Origin: VAXT01 sp963794605
Lineage (GTDB): Bacteria > Actinomycetota > Thermoleophilia > Gaiellales > Gaiellaceae
NCBI GenBank assembly: GCA_963794605.1
Contig: CAWCEN010000004.1
Span: 310,001 to 374,000 of the forward strand
Direction: 5' to 3'
Length of the DNA stretch: 64,000 bases
The translations under genes were made by a program, and so were the position numbers. Below are positions 33,529-42,243 of this stretch, piece by piece. Each line of letters opens with the position of its first letter. The first letter of the stretch is position 1. Under the pieces are notes generated by a model. That model saw only the letters and a list, made by a program, of their open reading frames with translations. It had not been told where the DNA came from and did not search any database.

Positions 33529-34575
33529 ATGAGGCAGTCAGCCGCGCGCGTTGCCCTGGCCACACTCGTCGCCGTCGGCGTCGTCGTCGGCGTGCTCGCC
33601 CTCTGGAAGCTGAAGGTGCTGATCGCGCTGCTCTTCCTCGCGTTCATCGTCGCGGCCGCAATGCGACCGAGCGTCGAGTGGCTGCGACGGCACCGCATCC
33701 CGCGTGGGATCGGGATCGGGCTTCACTATCTCGCCGTCGCCGGGCTCGTCGCTCTGCTTCTCTGGCTCGTCCTGCCCCGGGCCGTCGACCAGATCGAGGC
33801 CGCCGTCGGCAGCAACAAGCTGCGTGCCGAGGCTCGCCAGCAGACGGGCTGGAAGCACGACGCGCTGCTCGCTCTCGACCGCTGGCTCCACGACGTCCCG
33901 AGCGCCGGCAACGTCGTCGGCCACGCACTCGACGCGACCGTGCTCGGCTTCGAGATCCTCGTCGGCCTCTTCTTTGTCCTCGCTGCGGCCGCGTACTGGG
34001 TGTTCGAGCGCAACCGCGCGATCGCGCTCGTCGTCTCGCTCCTACCCCGGGACAAACGCCGAGTTGTTCGCGACACCTGGGATCTGATCGACCTCAAGCT
34101 CGGGGCCTATGTGCGCGGACAGCTGATCCTGATCTGTGCAGTGGCGACCGTGCTCTCGTCCGCGTTCTTCGCGATCGGGCTGCCGTACTGGCTGCTCGTC
34201 GGCGTGTTCGCAGGCGTCGTCGAGATCATCCCCGTGATCGGGCCGCTGACGGCCGGGGCGCTCGCGGTCGGCGTCGGGCTGACCGAGTCCTGGCAGCTCG
34301 CGCTCGCCGCGGGGCTCGTCGTGCTCGCGGTGCGGCTGATTGAGGATTACCTCGTGATCCCGAACGTGCTCGGAGACGCGGTCGGCCTCTCGCCGCTCGT
34401 CGTGCTCGTTTCGGTGACGGCCACCGCGATCCTGTTCGGCGGCTGGGCCATCCTGCTGGCGATCCCGCTGGCCGCGGTGCTGGCGACTCTGGTCAGCGTG
34501 ATCGTGCTGGAGAAGGACCCGGCCGAAGAGGACGTCCCCACCGTCCTCTTCCCGGCGAAGGACGCCGAGGGCTAG
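33529..34575 (+). CDS. AI-2E family transporter (PerM-like)
   Basis: 348 aa from the ATG at 33529; a TTG 33 nt upstream is possible. Hydrophobic N-half (VALATLVAVGVVVGVLALWK; VLIALLFLAFIVAAAMRPSV), amphipathic middle, and the C-half signatures IGLPYWLLVGVFAGVVEIIP, VIGPLTAGALAV and LIEDYLVIPNVLGDAVGLSP are typical of the family. Members include TqsA, the Na+/H+ antiporter-like YrrI/YdbI group and putative permeases, so the substrate is open. Element copy B follows the stop by 3 nt. Confidence 0.88.
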   Translation: MRQSAARVALATLVAVGVVVGVLALWKLKVLIALLFLAFIVAAAMRPSVEWLRRHRIPRGIGIGLHYLAVAGLVALLLWLVLPRAVDQIEAAVGSNKLRAEARQQTGWKHDALLALDRWLHDVPSAGNVVGHALDATVLGFEILVGLFFVLAAAAYWVFERNRAIALVVSLLPRDKRRVVRDTWDLIDLKLGAYVRGQLILICAVATVLSSAFFAIGLPYWLLVGVFAGVVEIIPVIGPLTAGALAVGVGLTESWQLALAAGLVVLAVRLIEDYLVIPNVLGDAVGLSPLVVLVSVTATAILFGGWAILLAIPLAAVLATLVSVIVLEKDPAEEDVPTVLFPAKDAEG

Positions 34576-34578
34576 AGG

Positions 34579-34729
34579 CACGAGGGAACCCCTGGTTCCC
34601 TCGTGGGCTCCCTCCTTGCGAGCGGATGCGTCCTTCAGGCGTGTCAGGCGCCGGCGACTGCTGGCTTGCCTCGAGCGTTCCCCTCTCCGTACGTTGCCTC
34701 CCGCCGGGCAAAGCCCGGCTCCGGCGGCA
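34579..34729. repeat. Composite structured intergenic element, copy B
   Basis: Perfect hairpin CACGAGGGAACC-CCT-GGTTCCCTCGTG (34579-34605), a GGCTCCCTCC tail, about 90 bp of unrelated sequence, then CCGGGC-AAA-GCCCGG within a CCGCC/GGCGG stem (34702-34728). The second hairpin plus flanks match copy A over about 33 bp, with the same spacing. Stem 1 differs from copy A by paired changes that keep pairing. Lies between convergent genes. Confidence 0.75.
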
Positions 34730-34781
34730 ATTGGTGACGGCTCTCGAAGAGATGATGCCGCGTCGCACGCGTTCACCCCAC

Positions 34782-35087
34782 TCACTTCCGTAAACGGAGC
34801 CAAGCGTAGTGCGGGGTCTTACCGACGAGAAATGCGGTTTCGGCAGCTGCTTCGTCGATGAGCGCGACCGCACGACCGAACGTCCCGTCCCACGTGGCTC
34901 GGTGGGTCGAACCTGTGATCTCGCACGTACAGATCAGGTCGCCGGACTCGGAACGTAAGTCAACTGACTGTTTCAGGTCCTGACGTCGCGCGCCCGGAAG
35001 TCCAGCGTCGGCGATGACCTTGTCCGCGAACAGTCCTGCGAGCGTCACCGACAGCTCGTTGTCGAGCGTGCGAGCTTCTTCGGACAC
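34782..35087 (-). CDS. Hypothetical protein (101 aa)
   Basis: GTG start, SEEARTLDNELSVTLAGLF then DLICTCEITGSTHRATWDGT and AETAFLVGKTPHYAWLRLRK. No transmembrane segment or signal. It has no motif I recognise. Base composition is somewhat less GC-rich than the neighbours. It is 22 bp downstream of the metallopeptidase gene and could be cotranscribed with it. Confidence 0.6.
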   Translation of the reverse strand: MSEEARTLDNELSVTLAGLFADKVIADAGLPGARRQDLKQSVDLRSESGDLICTCEITGSTHRATWDGTFGRAVALIDEAAAETAFLVGKTPHYAWLRLRK

Positions 35088-35109
35088 CTACTTTGAGCCT
35101 ATCGGTGCG

Positions 35110-36003
35110 CTAGATCGACCCTGAGAACGTGTCGCAGGCGGCAGGCTTGCCCTGTTCGTAGCCGCGCGAGAACCACCGGCGGCGCTGCTCCGAGGAGCCG
35201 TGCGTCCACGTCTCCGGGTTCACCTGGCCCTGCGTCTGGGCCTGGATCCGGTCGTCCCCGATCGCGGCGGCGGCGTCGAGGCCCTCGTTGATGTCCGACT
35301 GCGGGATCTGCTCGATCAGCCCGGTCCGCACTGCATTCGCCGCCCAGACACCCGCGTAGCAGTCGGCCTGGAGCTCGGAGCGCACGGCCTTGCTCTCCGG
35401 GCCCTGGCGATCCCCGCGGATCGCGTCGAGCACGCCGAGCTGGTCCTGCACGTGGTGCCCATACTCGTGCGCGATCACGTAGGCCTGGACGAACGGGCCG
35501 GCTGAGGCGCCGAAGCGCGACTCGAGCTCCTCGAAGAAGCCGAGGTCGATGTAGACGAGCTTGTCGGCCGGGCAGTAGAACGGCCCCACCTCCGACGTCG
35601 CGAAGCCGCACCCCGTCTGCACCTGGTCCGTGAAGAAGACCGTGTTCACGTCCTGGTACCGCTTGCCGCTCCGTTGGAAGACGTCGCCCCAGAACTGCTG
35701 AACGCTGTTCACGACGCCGACGATGCGGCAGTCGTCCCGCTCGTTTGCGGACTCGCCGGTGCGGCATTCCTGCTGCACGTCGCTCGGAACTGCACCCTGA
35801 CCGACCTGCGTATTGTCGAGCGGGCCGAGCTGGCCGAGGCCGCCTTCACCCCCGGAGAGGACTGAGAAGAGTAGGAAGATGACGAGCGCCGCCAGGCCGA
35901 GGCCACCACCTCCCACAGCGAGGCCGCCGCCGGTGCCGAAGCTGCGTCCTCGGACGTCGGTGACCTGCCCGGGATCGAGCTTCGCTCCGCGACGAAAGCG
36001 CAT
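35110..36003 (-). CDS. YpfJ-type neutral zinc metallopeptidase
   Basis: 297 aa from the ATG at 36003. Cytosolic Arg-rich start RFRRGAKLDPGQVTDVRGRS, one membrane helix (LGLAALVIFLLFSVLSG), then an extracellular peptidase domain with FWGDVFQRSGKRYQ, CPADKLVYIDLGFFEEL and the zinc motif AYVIAHEYGHHVQDQLG (HExxH). The third ligand region is RSELQADCYAGVWA. Family members are putative membrane-anchored zinc proteases without known substrates. The longer upstream frame belongs to the shadow of neighbouring DNA. Confidence 0.9.
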   Translation of the reverse strand: MRFRRGAKLDPGQVTDVRGRSFGTGGGLAVGGGGLGLAALVIFLLFSVLSGGEGGLGQLGPLDNTQVGQGAVPSDVQQECRTGESANERDDCRIVGVVNSVQQFWGDVFQRSGKRYQDVNTVFFTDQVQTGCGFATSEVGPFYCPADKLVYIDLGFFEELESRFGASAGPFVQAYVIAHEYGHHVQDQLGVLDAIRGDRQGPESKAVRSELQADCYAGVWAANAVRTGLIEQIPQSDINEGLDAAAAIGDDRIQAQTQGQVNPETWTHGSSEQRRRWFSRGYEQGKPAACDTFSGSI

Positions 36004-36047
36004 GCGGCCATTTTCCCCCTCAGATGAGCGGCTGAAACCTGTCGGCG

Positions 36048-36192
36048 GCCTGGCTCGCGTCTGGGGCGCCGCTGCCGGTGCGGGGCCGGAGGGAACAGTG
36101 CTTGGGCACGGGCCCGGAGAGAGCACCCTGCCGGCAGCGGCGTCAGGCCTGGCGGAGGCGGGCTTCGCCCGGCTCAGACGGGCCGGCCAGGC
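36048..36192. repeat. Nested inverted repeats between two genes (element E)
   Basis: Outer pair GCCTGGC (36048-36054) / GCCAGGC (36186-36192), next pair CGTCT (36058-36062) / AGACG (36176-36180), inner pair CGCCGCTGCCGG (36067-36078) / CCGGCAGCGGCG (36131-36142), and a separate GCGGGC-TTC-GCCCG hairpin near 36158-36171. The whole gap between the small membrane protein and the metallopeptidase gene could fold as one structure. Contains GGGAAC once, but not the full element-A hairpin. Confidence 0.55.
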
Positions 36193-36197
36193 GTGAG

Positions 36198-36443
36198 CTA
36201 GGCCTTGCGCCAGCGGCCGAATACGAGACCGCCGAGAGTGAAGCCGATGCTGAACGTCCCGATCGCGAACGCGCCGATCGTCGCCGCCTTCCGCACCGAC
36301 GCGAGCGACTCCCAGCGGCCGAGCGCCTCTTCCTCTTCCATCGTCAGCGGCTCGCCGCGGCGCTTCTTGCGCATCGCTCCGCCCGCCCGCAGACCGAGAT
36401 AGAGGTCGTCGAAGATCTCGGTAGGCTCGTCCGCCATCGCCAT
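36198..36443 (-). CDS. Small membrane protein (79-81 aa)
   Basis: From ATG 36443 or 36437: ADEPTEIFDDLYLGLRAGGA, then a charged helix (MRKKRRGEPLTMEEEEALGR), and a C-terminal hydrophobic segment (VRKAATIGAFAIGTFSIGFT...). The remaining tail is GGLVFGRWRKA. No family recognised. The start at 36443 overlaps the divergent phosphoesterase ATG (CATG at 36441-36444). There is no clear ribosome-binding site on either strand, suggesting leaderless mRNAs. Confidence 0.7.
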   Translation of the reverse strand: MAMADEPTEIFDDLYLGLRAGGAMRKKRRGEPLTMEEEEALGRWESLASVRKAATIGAFAIGTFSIGFTLGGLVFGRWRKA

Positions 36444-37284
36444 GAGTGTACCCAGACGTTCGGCTCGGCCAACCCGCCTCCTCCACCTCTCCGACCTCCA
36501 CGTCGGCACGGAGGAGGCGCCGGAGGTGGAGCGGAGCCTGGCCGCGCTGATCGAGCGGGTGGCGCCCGAAATCGTCGTCGCGAGCGGCGATCTGACACAC
36601 CGGGGAAAAGCGACCCAGCACGCGGCGGCCGCCACGTTTCTCCGCTCGCTCGGCCCGCCCGTGCTGGCGATTCCCGGCAACCACGACATCCCGTACACGT
36701 TCCCGGCACGCTTCACGCGGACGTTCACCGAGTTCGAGCGCCACTGGGAGACGACCGAGCCGGTTTTCAGCTCCGAGCGCGTGTACATCGTTGGCCTCAA
36801 CTCGGTCCGGGCGTGGCGCCACCAGTCGGGCGGGATCCGCGAGTCGCAACTTCGGCACGCCCGTGAGCAGCTCGCCCAGGCTTCAGCGAGCGCCCTGCGT
36901 GTCGTGACGCTCCACCACCACCTGATCGGAGCTCCCTGGCGGTCGCGGAAGAAGCCGGTCTCGAGGCGGTCTCATGTGCTCGCGGCGCTCGTGGACGCCG
37001 GCGCCGAGCTGATCCTCGCCGGCCACATCCACCAGGGCGCGGTCAGCGAGCGGCACGAGTTCGAGGTCATCCACGGCGATGTCCGTGGAGCCGTCTTCTC
37101 GATCGCCCCCGGCCTGGGACAGCCAAGGCCGAACCGTCGCGGGGAAGCACGGGGCATCCACGTGTACGACGCGACCGAGAGCTCGATCCGCGTCGAGACC
37201 TACATCTGGCGCGATGAAGACTGGGGGCTCACGGCCGTGCGACGTTTCGCGCGCGGCCGTGAGCCTCTTGCCGCGGAGCCTTAG
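36442..37284 (+). CDS. Calcineurin-like metallophosphoesterase
   Basis: 280 aa with all the metallophosphoesterase blocks in order: LLHLSDLHVG, VVASGDLTHRG, LAIPGNHDIPY, VVTLHHHLIG, LILAGHIHQGAV. It is similar to Icc/CpdA-type phosphodiesterases, so cyclic nucleotides or phosphodiesters are possible substrates, but specificity is not clear. It lacks a signal peptide. It ends in a 4-bp convergent overlap with the GlsB-like gene. Confidence 0.9.
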   Translation: MSVPRRSARPTRLLHLSDLHVGTEEAPEVERSLAALIERVAPEIVVASGDLTHRGKATQHAAAATFLRSLGPPVLAIPGNHDIPYTFPARFTRTFTEFERHWETTEPVFSSERVYIVGLNSVRAWRHQSGGIRESQLRHAREQLAQASASALRVVTLHHHLIGAPWRSRKKPVSRRSHVLAALVDAGAELILAGHIHQGAVSERHEFEVIHGDVRGAVFSIAPGLGQPRPNRRGEARGIHVYDATESSIRVETYIWRDEDWGLTAVRRFARGREPLAAEP

Positions 37285-37553
37285 CCGAACGCGCTGCGGC
37301 GCCCGACGACCATCCGGTAGATGAGCAGCAGGACGATCGCTCCGATGATCGCCGTCAGCCACGTGCTGAGGTCGAAGAACTCATCGAGCGGATGTGCGTC
37401 GAAAAGCGCAGCGGCGACGAAGCCGCCGATGAGCGCTCCCGCGATACCGATGAGCGTCGTGACGATGATTCCGCCGGGATCCTCGCCGGGCAGGATCGCC
37501 TTCGCGATCAGGCCGGCGAGGAGCCCGAGGATGATGAACGCGATGATTCCCAT
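37281..37553 (-). CDS. GlsB/YeaQ/YmgE family membrane protein
   Basis: 90 aa, three membrane segments: MGIIAFIILGLLAGLIAKAI, the conserved LPGEDPGGIIVTTLIGIAGA, and FDLSTWLTAIIGAIVLLLIY. This is the transglycosylase-associated (stress response) family. Strong ribosome-binding site CAGGAGGAAGT upstream. A second member lies at 39907. Confidence 0.92.
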   Translation of the reverse strand: MGIIAFIILGLLAGLIAKAILPGEDPGGIIVTTLIGIAGALIGGFVAAALFDAHPLDEFFDLSTWLTAIIGAIVLLLIYRMVVGRRSAFG

Positions 37554-37625
37554 GGACTTCCTCCTGTTCGGTGGCGAGGAGGTTCCCGTTCTCTCGACGG
37601 GGAAAACACCCGCGTTCCTGTCAGA

Positions 37626-37650
37626 CCCGGGCCGGCCAAGCCGGCCCGGG
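37626..37650 (-). terminator. Hairpin downstream of the phosphatase gene
   Basis: CCCGGGCCGGC-CAA-GCCGGCCCGGG, a perfect 11-bp stem, 12 bp after the stop of the gene at 37662. No T-tract follows, so termination is inferred from position and strength only. Confidence 0.55.
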
Positions 37651-37661
37651 CTGTCTCTCGA

Positions 37662-39773
37662 CTAGTGGCCCTCGACCACGTCGTCGAGCACCTCTCCACT
37701 CGCCTGTGTCGGGCCGTCGATGCCCATCAGAAAGGCGATCGTCGGAGCAACATCGATCGCGCGCACACCCTGGACGACCCGGCCGCCACCGCCGTTCCCG
37801 CCTCCCTGACTTCCGCGGACGCCGGGACCCGCGGCCACGAAGGTCGCGTGCATGTTGACGTTGTGGGGGAGGTCGACGTAGTCCGGCAGGTATCCGTGCT
37901 GCCCGAAGAACTGCGAGAAGGCGATGCGCTGTCCGGGCGTCGCCGCATCGAACTGGTAGGGCGGACGGAGCACGACGACGACGTCTCCACTTCGAGTCGG
38001 GTTGAGCGAGTTGGAGCCGTCGACGTCGGATAGCTGCTCCTTGCGCAGGATCGCGGACACGACCTGCTTTCCTGGGTTCGCCGGGTCGGTCAGGGCCTGG
38101 AACGCCTGGGCGATCTGATCTCGGACGTTGTCGTAGTCGGCAACCGGGACGATGCCCTCGGGATGTCGCCCGACGAGGTTGATGTAGAACTGCGCCGTAC
38201 CGCCGGCGAAGCACGCCTTGACCTTCTGTCCCTCGGGCAACGAGGGGAACCACCGGCAATTGCCGTTTTGCTCGACGGTCTGCAGTCCTGCGTCGAGCAG
38301 CACCTTGCCCGCGTTGACGGCCTCCCACTGGGGGCCGAAGCCGTGGTCCGAGGACGCAAAGACGGTCGTGTCCGGAGCCCCCATCAGCTCGCGGCCCAGG
38401 GCGAGCGTCTCGTCTGCCTCGTGATAGGCGGAGCGGAGATAGCCCTCGCGGATCGCGATTCGACCGTCGCGGATCCCGTCGCCCTCGACGTCGTCGAAGT
38501 ACGGGTTGCGATCGTTGTCGATGTCCCTCGGCGTGACGAGCGCCATGAACTGGTGCTGGAACTCGTCGGTCGTGGGCGTGCCTAGGAGGAGCAGGTCGGG
38601 CCTGACCCCGAGCGTGTTGAAGATGTAACGGAGGTACGCGAGGTGCGCGTCCTTCCACTTGAGGCCCTGCTCGACGTAGGTGTCCTCGTCGACGATCCCG
38701 CCTTCGAGTGGCGCGAAGTCGGCGGCCATCGAGGTCGGAAAGTCGTGCGCGAGGGTCTCCTCGAACGCGGCCGAGCCCTGCGGCCCAAGCGCGTTGTAGT
38801 TCGCGTTCACCCTGGTCACGGAGGTGAAGTAGAGGCGGAACTGCGAGAGGTCCGGCGCCATGTCGATCACCTTCAGCAGAAGGCCGGCGGTCTGGCCAGC
38901 TCGCGCCCCGGTCAGCGTCACCTTGACGTCGGCCCACTGGTTCCGGCTCAGATTGGCGACGGCCTGCGCGCCGTTCTTCAATGAGGCGGGCACGACGAGC
39001 ACGCGGTCGTAGTTGACGGCGCCGTCGTTCGTCGAGTCGTAGATGTAGAGGTCGTAGAGGCGTGTGGGGTTCACGGCCGCGAAGGTCGTCGTGACGGTCA
39101 GCCGCTCCTCCTTGGCCGGGCTGAACGACATCGGCACATTCGTCCAGCCGCTCGCCGAGTCGAGGTCGACCCGCTGGTAGTCGACGCCGAACGAGTTCGC
39201 GCGGGCGGGTTGCCCCGGAATGTCGTAGTTGAGCAGGATTCCGCGCCGCGAGAAGAAGGAGCGGAAGTCCACGACCGGCCCCTGGAGCGCCGGAACGTAG
39301 CCGCGCGCGGCGACCCACTCCACGGAGACGATGTTCTTGCCGGCGCGCTCGGCCGCCTGGCCGATCGTGTCGGCCTGGAGCAGACCGGTCGCGGCAAAGC
39401 TCGTCGAGCTGTTGAAGCTCGGGTCGGTCAGTCGATGGAACGTGTTGTTCGTCGAGCCGTGCGTGCCCGGCCACGCTCCGGTGGCGAGCGTCGCCCAGCC
39501 GACGCCGGTGTTGGGCGGAAAGCCTTGTATGAGGCCGTTCTTACCGCGAACGCCGTCATGCATCAGCGCGCGGTAGGTAGGCATGCTCCCGTGCCTCGCG
39601 TAGTTCTCCATGAGGTCCGGCCTCATCCCGTCGGATGCGAACAGAATCACCTTGTCCGTCGAGGCCTCGCGCCTCGTCCCGGAGGCGCTACCCGCTCCGA
39701 GCGAAACCGCGAGAGCGATCACGAGAACTACAAGGGCGGCGGCGCCGCCCAGTCTGCGGCAAGTACGAATCAC
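37662..39773 (-). CDS. Secreted alkaline-phosphatase-superfamily phosphodiesterase
   Basis: 703 aa. Signal peptide (AALVVLVIALAVSLGAGSAS). The catalytic core starts KVILFASDGMRPDLMENYAR (metal ligand Asp), then GFPPNTGVGWATLATGAWPG (nucleophile Thr region) and GSTNNTFH. Further on come GTPTTDEFQHQFM, FASSDHGFGP and NMHATFVAAGPGV, the remaining metal ligands. Middle region 210-330 looks like an inserted beta domain. Type-I nucleotide pyrophosphatase/phosphodiesterase-like; the extracellular substrate is unknown. Start GTG with GGGAGGGAGGAG upstream. Confidence 0.9.
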   Translation of the reverse strand: MIRTCRRLGGAAALVVLVIALAVSLGAGSASGTRREASTDKVILFASDGMRPDLMENYARHGSMPTYRALMHDGVRGKNGLIQGFPPNTGVGWATLATGAWPGTHGSTNNTFHRLTDPSFNSSTSFAATGLLQADTIGQAAERAGKNIVSVEWVAARGYVPALQGPVVDFRSFFSRRGILLNYDIPGQPARANSFGVDYQRVDLDSASGWTNVPMSFSPAKEERLTVTTTFAAVNPTRLYDLYIYDSTNDGAVNYDRVLVVPASLKNGAQAVANLSRNQWADVKVTLTGARAGQTAGLLLKVIDMAPDLSQFRLYFTSVTRVNANYNALGPQGSAAFEETLAHDFPTSMAADFAPLEGGIVDEDTYVEQGLKWKDAHLAYLRYIFNTLGVRPDLLLLGTPTTDEFQHQFMALVTPRDIDNDRNPYFDDVEGDGIRDGRIAIREGYLRSAYHEADETLALGRELMGAPDTTVFASSDHGFGPQWEAVNAGKVLLDAGLQTVEQNGNCRWFPSLPEGQKVKACFAGGTAQFYINLVGRHPEGIVPVADYDNVRDQIAQAFQALTDPANPGKQVVSAILRKEQLSDVDGSNSLNPTRSGDVVVVLRPPYQFDAATPGQRIAFSQFFGQHGYLPDYVDLPHNVNMHATFVAAGPGVRGSQGGGNGGGGRVVQGVRAIDVAPTIAFLMGIDGPTQASGEVLDDVVEGH

Positions 39774-39906
39774 TTGACTCCTCCCTCCCTGGGAAATGAC
39801 GGCAGGATGCTAGAAGGGCAGGCTCCGAATCGAGTCTCCGTCTGGTGAACCCGCTGTGTCGGTGTGGGTGACACGCATGACGCCCGGCCATGAGCACGAC
39901 GGGACC
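39774..39906. other. Gap holding the phosphatase promoter/leader
   Basis: A 133-bp gap between the phosphatase start (39773) and the end of the GlsB-like gene (39907). Apart from the purine-rich ribosome-binding site on the minus strand I see no clear structure. Confidence 0.4.
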
Positions 39907-40155
39907 TCAGGGAGCGGTCGCCGGCCCCCCGCGCGAGGCCATGAAGCGGCCGACGAGCCAGACGAGGATGATCGCGATCACGACGCCCACGATGAACTGC
40001 AGCCAGCCGCTCGAGAAGATCAGGCCGGCCACGATGAGCGAGGCGATACCGATCAGGATCGTCACGATCCAGCCCATCGGATCACGGCCGGGATGAAGCA
40101 GCCGACCGAGCGCTCCGACGAGTGCTCCCACGATGATCAGCCATACCCACTGCAT
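39907..40155 (-). CDS. GlsB/YeaQ/YmgE family membrane protein
   Basis: 82 aa: MQWVWLIIVGALVGALGRLL, then HPGRDPMGWIVTILIGIASL and QFIVGVVIAIILVWLVGRFM. Three helices with the conserved P-G-x-D-P-x-G loop of the family. It is only distantly similar to the copy at 37281. Likely envelope/stress related; the biochemical role is unknown. Confidence 0.9.
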   Translation of the reverse strand: MQWVWLIIVGALVGALGRLLHPGRDPMGWIVTILIGIASLIVAGLIFSSGWLQFIVGVVIAIILVWLVGRFMASRGGPATAP

Positions 40156-40171
40156 GGGCTGGACCTACCCC

Positions 40172-40195
40172 GAAGCCGCTTGGCTAAACGGCTTC
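40172..40195 (-). terminator. Hairpin downstream of uvrB
   Basis: GAAGCCG/CGGCTTC stem with a 10-nt loop, extended by ACCT/AGGT pairs, in the 68-bp gap between uvrB and the GlsB-like gene on the same strand. Possible terminator for uvrB; weak T content. Confidence 0.45.
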
Positions 40196-40223
40196 AGGTC
40201 TCGCGGCTGACGGGCGCGGAGGA

Positions 40224-42233
40224 CTACGCGGGAGCCTCCGTCGCCGCCTGGAGCTCGCGGCGCAGATCCTTGATCTCGTCCCGGAGCTTGGCCGCGTATT
40301 CGAACCGCAGCTCCTCGGCCGCGGCGAACATCTCCTCCTCGAGCGTCACGGCGAGCTTCTCGATCTCATCCATGCTCATCCCCTCGACCTGGCGCGAGCC
40401 GCGCCGGCGACGGCCCGGGACGTGCGGCGCTTCGAGCGAGAGAAACTCGGCGATGTCGGACACGCCCTTCTGGATCGACGCCGGCGTGATCCCGTGCTCC
40501 TCGTTGTAGGCGAGCTGGACGGAGCGCCGGCGGTTTGTCTCGTCGAGCGCCCCATTGATCGCCTCGGTCATCTTGTCCGCGTACATCAGCACCTTGCCGT
40601 TGATGTTCCTGGCAGCGCGACCGATCGTCTGGATCAGTGCCGTCTTCCCGCGCAGAAAGCCCTCCTTGTCCGCGTCGAGGATCGCGATCAGTGACACCTC
40701 GGGCAGGTCGAGCCCTTCGCGGAGCAGGTTGACGCCGACGAGGACGTCGTACTCGCCGAGCCTGAGCTCGCGGATGATCTGGATCCGGTCCAGGGTGTCG
40801 ACCTCGGAGTGGAGGTAGCGCGCCTTGACGCCCGACTCGAGTAGGTAATCGGTCAGGTCCTCGGCCATCTTCTTCGTCAGCGTCGTGACCAGGGTGCGCT
40901 CGCCCACCTCCTCGCGACGGCGGATCTCGTTCAATAGGTCGTCGATCTGGTTCTTCGTCGCGCGCAGCTCGACCTCGGGGTCGACGATCCCGGTCGGGCG
41001 CACGAGCTGCTCGGCGATCCGCGTCGAATGGCGCAGCTCGAACGGACCCGGGGTGGCCGAGACGAACACCATCTGGTTCACCTTGTCCAGGAACTCGTCG
41101 AAGCGGAGCGGCCGGTTGTCGAGCGCGGACGGCAGCCGGAACCCGAAGTCGACGAGCGTCTGCTTGCGTGAGCGGTCACCCTCGTGCATGCCGCCGAGCT
41201 GCGGGACGGTCTGGTGCGACTCGTCGACGAACACGACCATGTCGTCAGGGAAGTAGTCGAGCAGCGTGAACGGGTGCGAGCCCGGCGGACGGCCCTCGAG
41301 GATCCGCGAGTAGTTCTCGATCCCATTGCAGAAGCCGAGCTCCTTCATCATCTCGAGGTCGTACTCGGTGCGCTGCCGGAGCCGGTGCGCCTCGAGCATC
41401 TTTCCTTCGGACTCGAGCTCCTTCGTGCGCTCGCTCAGCTCGTGGCGGATCTCGTCGACGGCGCGCTCGATGGTCGGCCTCGAGGTGACGTACTCGGTGG
41501 CCGGCCAGATCGCGACGTTGTCCAGCTTGGCCAGGACCTCTCCGGTGAGCGGGTCGAAGTGCGTGATCTGCTCGACCTCGTCGCCGAAGAACGAGACGCG
41601 GTAGGCGCTCTCCTGGTTCGCCGGCTGCACCTCGACGACGTCGCCGCGCACACGAAAGCGCCCGCGCCCGAGCACGGCGTCGTTGCGGACGTACTGGCTG
41701 TCGATCAGCTTGCGCAGGACGAGGTCGCGGTCGTGTTCCTCCCCCACGTCGAGGATCAGGACGCGCTCGCGCCACTCCTCGGGCGAGCCGAGGCCGTAGA
41801 TGCACGAGACCGAGGCAACGACCACGACGTCCCGCCGTGTGAACAGCGCAGAGGTGGCCGCGAGCCGGAGGCGCGCGATGTCGTCGTTCTGGGACGAGTC
41901 CTTTTCGATGTAGAGGTCGGCCTGCGGGACGTATGCCTCGGGCTGGTAGTAGTCGTAGTAGGAGACGAAGTACTCGACCGCGTTCGTCGGAAAGAACTCC
42001 CGGAACTCGTTGCAGAGCTGGGCTGCGAGCGTCTTGTTGTGAGCGATCACGAGCGCGGGGCGCTGGACCTGCTCGATGATCCAGGCCATCGTCGCGGTCT
42101 TGCCCGTGCCGGTGGCGCCGAGCATCGTCTGGAATCGTTCACCAGCGTTGATGCCGTCGGAGAGCTCGGCGATCGCCTGTGGCTGGTCGCCGGTGGGTTG
42201 GTACGCGTCGGATGTCTGGAGAGCCGTAGCCAC
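40224..42233 (-). CDS. uvrB: Excinuclease ABC subunit B
   Basis: 669 aa DNA helicase-like core of nucleotide-excision repair. P-loop MLGATGTGKTATMAWI, the beta-hairpin YYDYYQPEAYVPQADLYIEK, DESH box VVFVDESHQTVPQ, helicase VI region QTIGRAARNINGKVLMYADK, and a C-terminal UVR motif (EEMFAAAEELRFEYAAKLRD) for UvrC contact. GTG start, 10 bp after the STAND-WD40 gene stop. I saw no SOS box directly upstream. Confidence 0.98.
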   Translation of the reverse strand: MATALQTSDAYQPTGDQPQAIAELSDGINAGERFQTMLGATGTGKTATMAWIIEQVQRPALVIAHNKTLAAQLCNEFREFFPTNAVEYFVSYYDYYQPEAYVPQADLYIEKDSSQNDDIARLRLAATSALFTRRDVVVVASVSCIYGLGSPEEWRERVLILDVGEEHDRDLVLRKLIDSQYVRNDAVLGRGRFRVRGDVVEVQPANQESAYRVSFFGDEVEQITHFDPLTGEVLAKLDNVAIWPATEYVTSRPTIERAVDEIRHELSERTKELESEGKMLEAHRLRQRTEYDLEMMKELGFCNGIENYSRILEGRPPGSHPFTLLDYFPDDMVVFVDESHQTVPQLGGMHEGDRSRKQTLVDFGFRLPSALDNRPLRFDEFLDKVNQMVFVSATPGPFELRHSTRIAEQLVRPTGIVDPEVELRATKNQIDDLLNEIRRREEVGERTLVTTLTKKMAEDLTDYLLESGVKARYLHSEVDTLDRIQIIRELRLGEYDVLVGVNLLREGLDLPEVSLIAILDADKEGFLRGKTALIQTIGRAARNINGKVLMYADKMTEAINGALDETNRRRSVQLAYNEEHGITPASIQKGVSDIAEFLSLEAPHVPGRRRRGSRQVEGMSMDEIEKLAVTLEEEMFAAAEELRFEYAAKLRDEIKDLRRELQAATEAPA

Positions 42234-42243
42234 GAAGAACAGG

